A stretch of DNA of 64,000 nucleotides. It comes from Lingula anatina. Taxonomy: Eukaryota > Brachiopoda > Lingulata > Lingulida > Lingulidae. The position numbers and the translations under genes are program-made. The DNA lies in contig NW_019775726.1 in the NCBI RefSeq assembly GCF_001039355.2, forward strand, positions 1 to 64,000, read 5' to 3'. Shown here piece after piece: positions 26,501 to 39,751 of the stretch; the first letter of the stretch is position 1; every line of letters starts with the position of its first letter. Below the pieces are notes generated by a model. That model worked only from the letters and a program-made list of their open reading frames with translations, did no database searches and had not been told where the DNA came from.

Positions 26501-29500
26501 ATAATTGTAGATGTCAGTTGCAGCCTTTCTAGCTTTGTGCTGAATACATATATTTTTCCTTAACTCTCATTTATGTAAATTATCCATCTTTCCACCCATC
26601 AAACTACCCAGTTTAGTGGTCCATATGACATTGTCTACACTTCACTTTACTGATTTAGATAAGCAAATTTTAATTCAGTAGCTTTTGGTCTTTTCCTGTC
26701 TTATCAAATTAGAATGACATTGGCTTTCACTGCCTGGCATTGATCATGTTGATATCAGTTATCAGGAAATTGTTCTGCTTCTTATCACAGGAAGTATGAT
26801 TAAAACTGGAACTGGGTTTGTGAAATATTTCATTAATTGAACTGAACATTTCAGAGTAGAGATAAGCCTGTAGATGATAAATACTTTTCTTAATTGCAAG
26901 TTTACAGATTTGTGTGTGAAATATTTGATAATATTGAACATCTCAAAGGAGAGCTAAAGAAATGTGCATGTGGTATTAGTAATCTTTTGGTTTAGAGTCT
27001 TTAAAATGAAAACAATAGAAGTGAGGAATGCATAATTTGTTACCAATAAGATCACAAAAAAGTTAATGAAATAGATTATCATTTTTACCAAATTGTATGA
27101 TATTTCAGAATAAAGATAGGTTTGTTGATGATCAGTTTCGACCGGGTCCACAGTCTCTCAACTACAAGCCCCAAGATCACCCTGATTCCCCAGTGATGCA
27201 GTGGTTAAGACCACAGGAAGTGGCCTGCAATAGTATGCAGGAGAGAATGACCAACTGGACTGTATTCAGGAGAAGTCCTATGCCATCAGATATATCACAG
27301 GGTGTCCTAGGGAATTGCTGGTATTCCTTTTTGAATTCGCTTTTATTTGCAGTATCTTCTAGTATAAATCTGTATATTCTAATAATATATGTGTCCTTGT
27401 GTATTCATATGTAGGTTCATATGTATGTGTTTGTATACAATCTTTCTTTTTCATGAACCTAACAGAGACACTTAAACAGAGCCATGTTTATGTGGTTACA
27501 GATAGTGCAAAAAGAACCTAAATCTCCTACTTTTGCATATGCCATAATTTTCAAACCCATTTTAAGGATGTCACTCCACATTCAACTACATGTATATACA
27601 AGTGCAAACTACCCATGCAGGTATGTCCATGGGGATATTTAAATAGAAGCAGATGGTGTGTCTATGTGCCCCTCCTGACATTTCAGGTTTCTCAGTGCCT
27701 TGGCAGTGCTAGCAGAGAGGCCAGACCTGGTGGAGAAAGTGGTCATTACGCGTGAGGTGTGTCCAGAGGGAGCATACCAGATAAGGCTGTGTAAAGATGG
27801 CCTGTGGACCACTGTCCTGGTGGATGACCTCTTCCCGTGTGATGCCTCTGGAAGGCTAGTCTACTCTCAGGTGGGGAAAAGTCTGGGTACTTGATCTATT
27901 CTGTTTTTGTTATTGTTAGGATATAGATTGTTGAATATACATTTTTTTTACACAGTGGTATGGTAATTTTTTCCTCGACACTGCAATATATTTTTCTTTT
28001 CTTTCATATGACAGTGTAACTAATATAGATGTTTCTGCTTTGAAAGAACAATTTTGAATGCCTAAGTTTTTGTTACTGCTGGGTGTGCAATAGCACAAGT
28101 AGACAAATAAGTAGTCAAAATGGCCAAGGGTTATATATAGCACAGAAAAAAGCAGAAATGTCTGTTTAAATATCAGTTTTTGAAAAATATAAAACAATGC
28201 CCTTGGGCATTTCTTTTAGTTATGCTATTTGATACTATATGGTGGCATTTGGCCAGGTTTTGTGGCAAAATATGACTTTAATGTATTTGTGTATTCCACT
28301 TATATAAAAATTCTAATTGTAGGCTAAGAGGCGCCAGCTGTGGGTTCCTTTAATAGAGAAAGCCCTAGCCAAGGTACATGGCTGTTATGAAGCCCTCATA
28401 GCAGGAAGATGTATAGAGGGCTTGTCCACACTGACTGGGGCGCCTTGTGAGAGTATAGCACTGCATAGTAAGTATGGGATTATAGGGAACCCCCCCCCAG
28501 GAAAAAACCCTACCACAAATTTAAGATTTGCATGCATTTTATGAATATGTTTTGTGTTTCCTTATGCAATTCCAACATTAATAGTTATTTTGAAGAATCC
28601 AAAAGCTCAGATTACAGTCTTTTGCTGGCCCTAAAATGGATGATGAAAGGAAGGAATTATCTGATCTTAATCTTGTGCATTTTCACTGTTATCCCAATTA
28701 CATTGTATTGATAGCAAGCTCTGAATAAATGGAGAAGAGTCAACATCTGTCTGGGTCAGTTATTGTCATTTTAATACTAGAATCAGACATAGAGCTGTGA
28801 AACATTGTATGGATCTTCAAGTCATTGGAGTTCTTATCACTGAAAATACCCCTTTACAGTGCAGTACAGTTATTCGAATATTCTAGTTATATATGGCAGT
28901 CCATAAAAATTCCTGGGTGAACAACCTTTATATCATAGTTATTGTCAAAGGGCAATATTTCTGATATTTGTGAAAACTGCATAATAGTTGTATCTCCAGG
29001 GAGTGAAATTTCATATCTCAGTTTTTCTTGTCAGGATACTGATATTCTGATTTAGTTTTTCCATCAACTAGAAAAATTATAACTGATGGATACCAATTGA
29101 AATAGCCTTATGAAGTCCGTAATAATCAATAATTGTAATGCAAAATATAGCATATTCATACTGTACTTTGTGATAAAGATTCTGTTATTGTTGTTATTTT
29201 CTCCAGACAGTGGAAGTCCCCATGAAGATCCAGTGGATGCTGACTTCATATGGGCACAACTACTCAGCTCCAGAGAATCAGGGTAAAATCAATCAATATC
29301 ATTATCATATTCCTTTCCATGTATACTTTGCATTTTATTTTAAAAGAATTTGTGACTTAGTCTTTTGTACTGAATTGGATGTTGTTATCTTATTAGAATA
29401 AGCATATGGTATCTCATTTGAGAAGTTCTGTGAACTGAAATGACTTGACATTCTTTATAAATTTGGCCTGGATATCCTGTTGGAATAAAGCCATCAAAGT

Positions 29501-32500
29501 ACATGTTTCACCCCTACAGAACTTCCTGGTCTATACATAATAAGTGTGTGAGGCTGCTGTGTTTGTTATCAGTGCTTGTTAACATTCCCTGTTATTTACT
29601 TCCCTGTCTCTTAATCCAGATGTTATCAACAATATAAGGAAATTGGACTTTAAAATGTTACAGTAATAAAATATTCACATTTAGGTCATTACTTTAGATG
29701 TAAAAATAAAGTAGAAATACACACATTTTGGCCCGAGATATAAATTGAGCCGAGTCAGGGGCTAATATTACCATAACAACCACAAACTTAACTCACCATG
29801 GGGCAATATTGAGTCTTTCAACACAGGCATGATTACATGATTTCATATTTACTGAAGATGCATTTTCATCTTGTTTTATTTCCAGCTTTCTCATGGGTGC
29901 ATCTTGTGGTGGAGGCAACATGAATGCCAATGAGGAACTTTACCAAGACTTAGGTCTTCGTGCTAGACATGCATATTCCATCCTTGATGTGCAGAATGTT
30001 ATTGGGAACAGGTAAGAAACCAAAAGATGATAATTGGTTAGACAGATAAAAAGATCCATTTTATCATCAAATGCTACGATATTCAATTGTGTCAACAAAA
30101 TGTTCCATATCTATACATATGTATAATTTACTGGTATAATATCATAAAATAATTGACTTTGGATGAGGTCTTCAAAACAACATTAATATTGACCAGAAGG
30201 GAATGTCAGTAATTATTTTATTATATAATATAATACCTAAATGTCAACCTGAAAGTTGCATCATGTCTGTCATCAGACATAATTATATCTGATTGATGAT
30301 ATATTACCTTTAACCTTATTGGTATAAAAGTCAGTTATGTCAGTGGTAAATAATATATTTTATCAGACCTTTAATTTCCTGATATAAGATGGGATAAGAT
30401 CTGTATTTATTGTGTAAAAATCTTTTAAAGACTTTGTTGAATGTTACTTTAAATGAATCCTGATACACAGAGTTTGAAAATTATTTTTTTTTATTTTGTA
30501 TAAAAGAATACATATGAATATCAAAATCTTTTTCAGACTTCTGAAAATTCGTAACCCATGGGGGAGATTTTCTTGGAAGGGCGACTGGTCAGACAGATCC
30601 CCCAGGTGGCAAGAAATTGAAAAAACACGAAAAAACCAACTACTGGTTCATGGAGGACAGGAAGGAATATTCTGGATGTCACTGGAAGATTTTCTCAGGT
30701 ATAGGTTTTCCTTTAGTTTTAGATTGTAAGGAGACTATGTTACTGCAAAAGCACAGGAATGAAATCAAATCCCTTCATTCAATACATAGTGGTTTGACTC
30801 GCTAGGTTTTTCTTTTTGGGAGTTATTGATATGGAAATAATTCAAACACTATTTATTTATTTGTTACATTTAAAAATACAAAGATTTGCTATGTCTGTGT
30901 AAATATTCTGTGCCTGTCCATGTCACCATCATTGTTATCATGGCTGTCACAGTCCTACATACCTGTTCAGTGTTCATTGGGGTGTTTTTCATATTTGTTT
31001 TAAATATTTCAGCTATTTTGACAGCGTTGATATATGCAAAGTCAAGAGAGACTGGAGAGAGATGAGACTACAGGGAAGTTTCCCACCAAATGCTAAAGGA
31101 CCAATGCAGGTTGCTATGGTTACAGTGTACCAACCAACTGAAATAGAATTTGGTCTTTTTCAAGAAGGTTCAAGGTATGTGCCATTGTTACAGTACAAGT
31201 TCTGCCAATTTTGTCCTCATTTTATACTGTCTTACTTGTACAACCAAATTGCTTGTGTATCAAACAGTACAAGCACAGTGAAACTGTATGTAATTTTCAT
31301 AGTTTCACAGCTAATGCAATGGTGAGAGGCAACTTACTGTATTGGCTCTCAAGAAACAGTGCTACAATTTACAAAGGAATCTTGGATTGCGCTTATTTAT
31401 TATAACATAAACTCTGTAAAATATGTTGGTCACAAACTTTGTTGGTTGTAAGTTTATGTTATTCAGCAAATAATAACATGGACTTCTTTTGGAAAGTTAA
31501 CTATCACATAGACAGGCAGGGAGATAAATAGCAGGGCCGTAGCCTCGGGGGGGGGGGGGGGGGGGGGCTGCTGCCCCCCTCTGGGATTTGAGGTGCAAAA
31601 AAAATAATCGCAAAGGTAAAAAAAAAAATTGCAAAGTTGGTATCATTTTCTGTGAAAATGCACCAGAATGCAGTATTATACATACAGTTTTTTTTAATTT
31701 TCCACACCGTGGGAGGGGGTGTCCCCCCTCGGAGGCTTCGCCCACAATTTCTCACTTCTGATTGACGAATAAATAACAGTTAAAATGCACCATATTGCAG
31801 TATTATACATACAGTTTTTAAAAATGGACACCCCCTCCCACCTGGGGGGCTTCGCCCCCTCGTGTCCGCTTACTGCCCCCCCTGGCATTTTGCTCAGGCT
31901 ACGGCCATGTATAGATTACTTTATCTACTAAATACTACATTCCAGAGGCTCAGAGCGTTCATCCAGGAGTCCTGTAGACCTGTGTCTGGCAGTACTTAGA
32001 GCTTCCAGTAATATTCACCATCCTGTGGGGGTCCTCAAGTCCCACAGCAGGCGGCAAGTCCGTAGTTTTACTGGCTGTCATGCCATGCTGGAGGAAGGGC
32101 AGTATGTAGTGGTGGGAATGGCCTTCAACCACTGGGGACCAGGTAGGCATGCTCTGCAGAATGAGACTGTCCTCATGGAGGCTTTTGTGATAAAATATTT
32201 ACCTGATTATAATGGGATGTTTGTTATTAATCAAACTGATTTTATCTAGTGGAATTTTTAGCTTTTTTTTTTGGAAACACTCACATATTTTCGATTACAG
32301 GATTTTGTGTATTTATTTTCTAAACAGTCTGTACACAGTTGAGGAGCTATTTAACAGTTGAGAGAACACAAAGAACAGATCATGCTTAGATCACAATCAT
32401 GTGGGCATGTGTGTGCAAGCACAAACACACACATGCACACACTTATCCAAAGATGAGATTTTTCCAACTGTCAGTGGATTTCTGACTTTTTGGATGGTGT

Positions 32501-33873
32501 TGGTGCTTACAACAGTAATGAAAGTTTTTCAACCTTTTGTGGATTTTACACTTTTTGTTACCCCACTTGAACTTCCCACTTGTACTTCAACTGATTCAAA
32601 ATATGGAAGATTCCATGTGACAAAGTAGTATGTTTTATCTCCAGGTGCTAGCCTCCATACTAACTATGTGATGACAGTCCACCATAGCAGCACACGTTCA
32701 GTGTTGGTAGAACAAGTTGAAGCCCCTAAGACCGTCATTGCAGACACACTGATACAGATGACACTGGCCAAGGGGTCCAGACATGAGGTAGGTACATTTC
32801 TGATGTTATTTATGTCACAATTCTTGTTTCCTTGCAACACATGAACATAAACAAACCATTTCTTAAAGCCTGAGAAATAATTGATAGTGGTACAACCGAA
32901 GCTCATAATTTACCTTGTCAATGAGATGATTGCAAGTTGTAGAAAAAAGTATGATGCTGACCTCTGGCTCTCAGACCGTAGGAGACAAAATCCACGCCAA
33001 GGTTGGGCTGTTGTTATGCATCTGTGACATTTTGATAAAGTTGCAGATTACTTATAATGGGTCTAAATTTCATCAAGCAAGAGAAGCTTGAAGTCCCACT
33101 ATTCAACCCACAGTTGGACTTGTGTTATGGTGATGAACTTATTTGTTTTGTCTGTATTGTTCCAGGGTCGAGAGGGCATGACAGCGTACTATTTAACCCA
33201 TGGTTGGGCTGGCATTGTAGTAGTGATAGAGAACAGGTTTCCAGACAGGTGTTTACAAGTACAATGTGACTGTACAGAGAGTTATAATGTGGTCTCCACC
33301 AGGGGCTCTCTCATTACACAGGACAGTGTCCCTCCACTACACAGGTAAGGAGCATGGTGAAGCAGTATCAAAGGATGGGCAAGGGATACATTTTACATTT
33401 GTTAATTTTTTGGACAAAAGTTACGTCACCAATTTTAAATTGCTATTCACTTTTTTGGTGAATATTATTACAATCTTTCTTCACTGACAAGTTATTGTCG
33501 TCTCTTGTCTAACTTAAAGATAAGATAAGTGTGTAAAATGTTTGTATATGTTAAAATTTATTATAGGTAAATGTGGTATATACCTGTCTTGAATAAATGT
33601 TTTCAAGTATGTCACAAACTTAGCAATAGATAAAATTTTAATTTGGTAATTATTATTTGTCCCAGTTCAGAAATTCAGGAACCAGCTTCAGGAGCTAATG
33701 ATGATCATCACAATATTTCTCTTTATTCTCCAGTGCTTGATATTAGAAATCAATCAGATAAAATCCATAATGGGAAGTTATTTGCTAGTGAGGGCTGCTT
33801 AAAACTGTTGATAAATTGCTAGAAACCATTATGCCTTCATACACTAGTGTTAATTTTACAGTACATTTAAAAA

Positions 33874-33906
<33 letters not shown>

Positions 33907-34101
33907 TATATTCTTTTCTACAGGCAAGTTGTTATTGTATTGTCTCAACTGGAAGGAAGTGGAGGTTATTCCATAGCACACAGACTTGTCCATAGAGTAT
34001 CCAGTCACCCAGGACTCGGGGACTGGGCAGAACCTAATGTCAGCCATGTCCCTACTTTAACACAAGAAGTGTATGGACTACACATACCAAGACCAATATA
34101 A
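23505..34101 (+). CDS. CAPN15: Calpain-15 / small optic lobes (SOL) cysteine protease, 14 exons
   Basis: Exons: 23505-23704, 24133-25957, 26272-26421, 27109-27320, 27687-27870, 28323-28467, 29207-29282, 29886-30011, 30537-30698, 31013-31174, 31946-32142, 32645-32787, 33166-33344, 33924-34101. All junctions are GT-AG, and the total of 3939 nt gives 1312 residues. Seven RanBP2-type zinc fingers (WxCxxC...N...CxxC) start near residues 10, 90, 294, 381, 472, 510 and 647. The calpain core follows, with catalytic Cys795 in GNCW (codon split over exons 4/5), His959 in RARHAYSIL and Asn979 in IRNPWG. A SOL-homology C-terminal domain ends in GLHIPRPI. The enzyme should be a cytosolic, presumably Ca-regulated protease; the fly and vertebrate orthologues act in eye and brain development. 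The ATG at 23505 is the first in frame. The family is certain. The finger number exceeds the five I recall for the vertebrate protein. The introns hold the MITEs listed separately and otherwise look empty. Confidence 0.95.
23791..23961 (+). mobile_element. Degenerate MITE, family B, in calpain-15 intron 1
   Basis: Matches the intact element at 35405-35564 in order and spacing. 'aaaaggaccgccc' corresponds to 'gaaagaaccgcccc', and 'ttttcagaaagagaacc' to 'ttttcagaaaaagaacc'. The end 'ttgaaactgctacc' corresponds to 'ttgaaattgctggc'. The termini are decayed. Non-coding. Confidence 0.6.
31535..31906. mobile_element. MITE with GGCCGTAGCC termini in calpain-15 intron 10
   Basis: The left end gggccgtagcc and right end ggctacggcc are inverted repeats. 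A poly-G run follows the left terminus. Internally, a block with tgcagtattatacatacag is present twice (about 31669 and 31796). Each copy is followed by a GC-rich inverted stretch containing gcttcgccc. No coding capacity. Length 372 bp. Confidence 0.75.
33869..33909. repeat. Poly-A then (TA)n tract next to the last calpain-15 intron acceptor
   Basis: About 13 A are followed by about 11 TA units, ending some 15 bases before the acceptor ttttctacag at 33923. Confidence 0.85.
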
Positions 34102-35320
34102 TACGTGATCTGGACTGGTCATCAAATTGAGCGAAAGAAAAGAAAATTAGTTGTTAATTACATTCCTATTACTACTGAGGGCTTATTTATTAATAAGTAA
34201 TATTATGAATATTTATTTGTATTGTATCTCTTACAGTGTCTAAAACAAAGTTAACTGTAGATTATTAATGAAAGATCTTGCAGTTCATGATAAGGCTGAA
34301 CACAAGGTTTATGTTTGCAAGAAAGTAATTATATCAAGAGCCATGTGTATTTGCACAAAAGATAGCAAATATAGTAGGATTTGACTGGTTAAAGCCATAT
34401 TTTGGATATATTTTAACTAACTTCAGCAGTCAGATAACAGATGCTCCAGTTTAAAGATGGCTAACTTCATTTTATCATTATCCTACATCTACTTAAGAAG
34501 TTCATGCATAATGCATTCTGATATTGGCAAGAGGTTGCAGTATTGTACATGTTAATAGATCCATTATCATCTATTAAATGTGTCTGCTTCTGGAAAATTA
34601 GCTGTTTCTTTGTGTACATCATATGTCTCTCAAACAATTATAAATACCATTTTAACACCAGGGTGATTTGAGCAGACGTCATCAGTACGGATTTCATGGA
34701 AAATTTGGTACACAAAATACATGACAAAAATGAGTCACTGAACTTGAAAAGAGGTGCCTGCCCAAAAGTGGCATGATCACTCCCACGTTTGTGTCCGTGG
34801 TTTGATTCATAGTATTCCGATAAATCAATTTAATTCATCTTTGAAGAAAAATTAAAATTTATTACATTTTTTGTAATATGCCTAATGGAATAGAAATCAC
34901 ACCAGTTTGAAAGGGGAGCCTTCAGAAGTAGATAATGGGAGATATTGACAGTTACTGAGTGAACTGTACATTTTCAGCTTTACATAGTTCCTTGCATTAA
35001 GGGTTTGAAGAATCCTGGTTTCATGTATATGCATCTTTCATAGTTTTACTTTTATCGTTTATCATCACTATGTTTAAGTGAACTATTTTTTGTACGTATT
35101 CAGAAATGTTTCAATAAACGTAAGAAATAATTGTTCAATTTCCTGTCACTACATGCTGTCGACTGTTTCTATATCATCCTGACACAAATCATTGAATAAA
35201 ATAATTTTAATTTGAAATTGTGCATTACAAATCATTGAACAATATTAACAGGGCCATGATTCTGCACCATAGTGCAGTGTAGTTTCAAAATAAAATTGGT
35301 TTTTAATTTCTGTTGTTTGG
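34102..35320 (+). other. Calpain-15 3' UTR and downstream sequence
   Basis: Follows the stop codon. Candidate polyadenylation signals AATAAA are at 35113-35118 and 35195-35200, with another near 35289. The transcript end was not determined. No other gene seen. Confidence 0.55.
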
Positions 35321-35404
35321 TGTAAGAAATTATTAAATATAGGTAAATATTTTTCATGCATACCTATAGTGTCATCCATTGCAAAAGATAAAAACTGGTT
35401 TACT

Positions 35405-35564
35405 GGCCTGTAGCCAGGGGGGGGGGGGGTTTGAAAGAACCGCCCCTTTTGCTGGGAAAAGGTGCACTGTGGGTAAAATTTGATCTAGGTACATGAAGTT
35501 TTAATGGGGAAAGGTTCACTTTTTCAGAAAAAGAACCCCCTTTTGAAATTGCTGGCTACGGGCC
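35405..35564 (+). mobile_element. MITE, family B, intact copy
   Basis: 160 bp bounded by ggcctgtagcc and its inverted form ggctacgggcc. A poly-G run lies inside the left end, as in the element at 31535-31906. No coding capacity. Confidence 0.75.
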
Positions 35565-36899
35565 TGGGTTTAGCTATGCATGATGAAAGTAGCAACGGTA
35601 CTACTGTTAGTCATGCTTATCATGTATAGGTTAAAAAAAAACGTGCTTCAGGGGCGTAATAAGTTTTCTAAATATGTTATAAGCAGGTTTTCAGCGATAA
35701 CCATTCATACCACCTTTCTCTATTCACGCTGAGACGTGAATCGCAGTTTTAGTTTTTTTCCACAGAATTACTCAATCACATTGGCATTTGATAAGCATCC
35801 AGATAAATGTGTTTGCTCGTTGTTTCTGTCAGGGTAAAGAGCCATAGAATACAGTCTGACCCACATCTGACACCTAATTAAAATGGAGATATTTGCACTT
35901 TTTCCAGTCAACTAGGTTGGTAGTTGAACATGACAATTAACCTTTACATTGTATTATAACGACATTGTTTGTGCGCAGAATGAAAATCAAATCAACCTCG
36001 CGTTCACCTGTTTGATACGCGTTAACACTACACAAGTCAGCAATACGGGCTGGATTTCTTTTCAGTGTTGGGGGACCTTTCAAAAAGTTACATCTACATG
36101 AATTCTTTTTTATGTTAATGTTAGTGGCGTTGCAGGAGGCACTGGCCAGATAATGTCACAATATAAATGTCACCGGCTGTGAAGGATATATTCAGAGTCT
36201 ATTTGGGCTTTTATAGTTATTACACATTAATTAGGTTTCCTTTTGTTAATTTTGCTTTACAAATGAGGAAATAAAAAAGCTGGACGTAATAAAAACAAAG
36301 CGAGTGAAATGATTGTGATATTTTATCCTAGTTCGAAATTTTAGTGGTGCAGGTCTTTCTCATGGAAATACATTTGATGTGTCTACGGTTACATCACAAG
36401 CCCAAATTATTGCAAATTTACCATAATCAATACATATAGCAATAGGAAATGCATGATGAAGTGTCATATTGTTGAAAATTAATCTCAACAATAAAAATAC
36501 CGCCCAGTTTGCCTCGTGCGAGTTACCCAATTTGATAGAATGATGTATTACTTAACATATTTTGATAACACCCCCGTGGGTTTTTATCGCTGGTCACAAT
36601 CTTTGGCTGTCAGCCACTTCGTGTTGGTTTGAGTTCATTGTCTACCCATCTACGGGTCTGAGATTTCTTACACGAACGAATGGTAAACCATAACAATATC
36701 CATGTTTTGTGGGTTTTGTGGGGTCTAACAATTGCTACAGTTACTTTTATGTTTTCCCTTATACAACTAAATTTACTTAGTGAACGCATTTCAGGTTCAG
36801 ACAATAGAACGGTACCCAATGCAGTTGATCTACTCTGAAATCAGATATTTCTCGATCACTGATTTTCAATTGAATCTGGATCTTTAAACGCGCTCTCGC
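35565..36899. other. Intergenic, nothing recognised
   Basis: Between calpain-15 and the coiled-coil gene. No credible exon on either strand. The last few hundred bases should include the upstream promoter of the coiled-coil gene. Confidence 0.5.
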
Positions 36900-36964
36900 C
36901 TTTCGCTACAAGGGAAATGGCGGGGCTGGAGTAGGGTCCTGGGTAGTTTCGGAGTCGCTGTGAG
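36900..36964 (+). other. Probable noncoding first exon and promoter of the coiled-coil gene
   Basis: A GC-rich island containing aaatggcggggc (YY1-like) ends in a good donor, gctgtgag|gtaggt, at 36964/36965. The next acceptor in the plus direction with a pyrimidine tract is tttttttcag at 39731, 20 bases before the ATG at 39752. The ATG inside this exon opens only five codons. Inference from splice-site quality and the base-composition shift; no transcript evidence. Confidence 0.45.
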
Positions 36965-39731
36965 GTAGGTTTTTGCATGTTTTAAGCCTCATTTTTCTTT
37001 CGACTTCCAGATACGAATGTGTTTTAATTAAGTGTAATTCATTCGCCGTGATTGTCATGCTTTGGTGCTTCGCTGGTGCTCATTGCAATCCACCATTAAC
37101 TATCCCTTCCTCTTGGTGAGGGAGATGGGGTGAAGCACTTATTTCAAAATGGACAAATTAACTGAATAGTCTCAATAAGATAAGTAAAGCTAATGTTCCG
37201 TTAAGACCGGGCTGCGACCCTTCCATGACCAATGCGATCACGAAATTTTAGCTACTGTCACAGTCTTGACCGTTCTCTGCTTTGGTTGCCTGTCCACGTC
37301 ACCACCAAACCTCAAGCTCTCCGTAGTGCTTGCAAGTGAAATATTCCTCAATAGTAATGTGGCCCCACACTATTGGATGTGGATCGACATCGTAGTCTAT
37401 TACAACCCCTAAAACATACAAGTAACATAAACTATATGAGACGTACCTTGTCATACCATGCTGATACCTCACAGGTCACGGTCCGCATGACTTTGTTTTG
37501 AACAGTTTCACCCACCAGTAAAACCCCAGGCTGCAGAGAGTGATACAAACCAAGAGAGACGGTCCGTGAATATATCAAAATCTCTTGCACTCTACCTTAG
37601 GCGATTCCCTGAGGTCGATGGCGGCAGGTCAACGCTACTTATTGCTTCACACATACGTTCTTTTCTAAACATGCAGGACTTGTTAATGGGCATCACTGTG
37701 GAATTTCGGTCAAAAATTGGCACAAACTTTAATGCTCAACATTTTGCCTTCTTCATGTCATTTATTTATTTATTTAATTATTTATTTATTTATTTACTTG
37801 CGCTATCCCTGATTTATCTTGGGTCAAAGTACTCAAATCTTTTTGTCTAAAAGTGTAGACCAATTTTCGGGCCAAAGTGAAACAATCCACCAGAAACAGC
37901 CTCCAGTAGACCTACCTCCCGGACGAAACATTTAGTAAAATATGAAACGGGTATTCTTCTTTTGGCGTGGCTAGCTGAAATCAAAACAATATTTGCAGAC
38001 ATGGATTATATTATACTTTCGCTTTTTAATCTGTACCGTGGAAAATGTGTACAAAAGTTTGGGTTTCACATAACAGTTTTACACGTGCACTATATTTTTA
38101 AAAAATTTAACAACGGAAAGAATTAAAAGAAAAGTCTGTGACAAATAGTGCATCTTCTCTCATCTCTTTCTATCGACATGTAGCTCATAATACATACATA
38201 TAACGATACAACTGTTTTTTTTGTGCAAGGTAAAAGGGTGGATTTTCCAATCGTGTCGAAAGTCCAACATTGAGAATGACGCAAACGATGGCGCCCTCTA
38301 TTGTCTTTTACATGGTTCACTGCGAACGGGTCAAACCCATTCTTTGAGAAACAAGGAGCCGTGAAGAAGGTCAATAAAGGTCATCTGCGTGTACAACCAC
38401 TTAATAGCAAAGGGGATTATTTTATCAAAATTTTATATATTTGTCATTACACCCGGACCTTACTGCAGTTTATTCCTAACCAAAAATTGTGGCAACTTAC
38501 GTTGTAAAAGTGAAAAAGCATGGGAAACTGCAATCACAGAAAATCTAGATTTCGGAACCTGAATAAAATTATTGAAGTATTAATTTTGAACAAGTAGTCA
38601 GCTTTGAGTGCGCCTTTATCATATTCACGTGACGCGACAACAAGGGCACAATGTGATTTTATGAATACTGTACCCTAAGGATTTGGCGCAAGAGGGCTAA
38701 TAGAGAATAAGTCATCTATGTCAACTATACGGGTCTTTTCAAATAACACATGTACACCGAATTAAAAACATCACCAATTTTATGTACCTGTATGCATGAG
38801 TCATTGCTCAAATAGGTTTATATGTAAATGGGAAAGCCAACGTGCGTCTTAAGATATTATTTGATTAATTCTTTTTTTTTTCTTAATGCACATTCTTTGA
38901 AACAACTGCCAAACACCTTGCAAGAACCACAAGTTAGGCACTAATATTTATGTGTAGACTAGGCCATGGTGAACCATTGAGAAAGCGCAGGGGAGTGGGA
39001 GTAATGAATCAGAGTAAGGATACGTATCATCATTGGCCTGAATACTCGTATTCACTGTGAAATATTTACTTTCTGACAAAGCTCCCCTGCCTAAAAGAGC
39101 ATACATTGTTAACTTAATAGGATTACAAAGAAGGGTAAATATTTATGGCCCCCTGCACCATCTCGTGTCGCTAGTGTAACACTGCAGGTGTCTCAGGTGT
39201 TGAATATAGAAGAAACAAAAATAAAAACACCAGAAAGAAAAAATGATTAGCTCGCGCTATACAAACGCAAAGGAATGCAATATTAATACAGGATTTGTCG
39301 CGTCATTAAACCCACAAACTTTGCCAATAACATGCAAAGCTATGAAAGACTTGTAAACAGATATGCTTGAATATGATAATAAACTTGTACAATATTGATA
39401 CTTTATGCTGCTGCTTCTTTTTAATTATGGACCTCTTAACTGGAGGGCCACATTTTGACCAAAACTAAGAGAAGGTGGATACATTGCAGTCGTATGGCTT
39501 GCTATAAAATTTTCTGTTTGAAATGGCAGATTTGGTACAGAAAGAAATGGAGATTGAGCACCATTCAAAATTCGTTTCTTAAAACATACGCAAGCACATT
39601 CACACACACACACACACACACCTTGATAAGTCTTACATTAACATAATTGGTGAAAAGAGGCCCTATTTAATTCATGGAATAACTTGGCAAAGAACTCATG
39701 TAGATGTATATATATTTTGCATTTTTTTCAG
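36965..39731 (+). other. Putative first intron of the coiled-coil gene
   Basis: Contains a (TTTA)n tract at 37757-37797 and a (CA)n run at 39601-39622. A short GC-richer open patch at about 38285-38390 is not recognised. Confidence 0.4.
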
Positions 39732-39751
39732 GGTGACGTACCTTGTAAAAT

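Noticed and set aside
31497-31888. Pro/Gly-rich minus-strand frames in calpain-15 intron 10
   Set aside because: They arise from the poly-G and GC-rich inverted parts of the MITE at 31535-31906.
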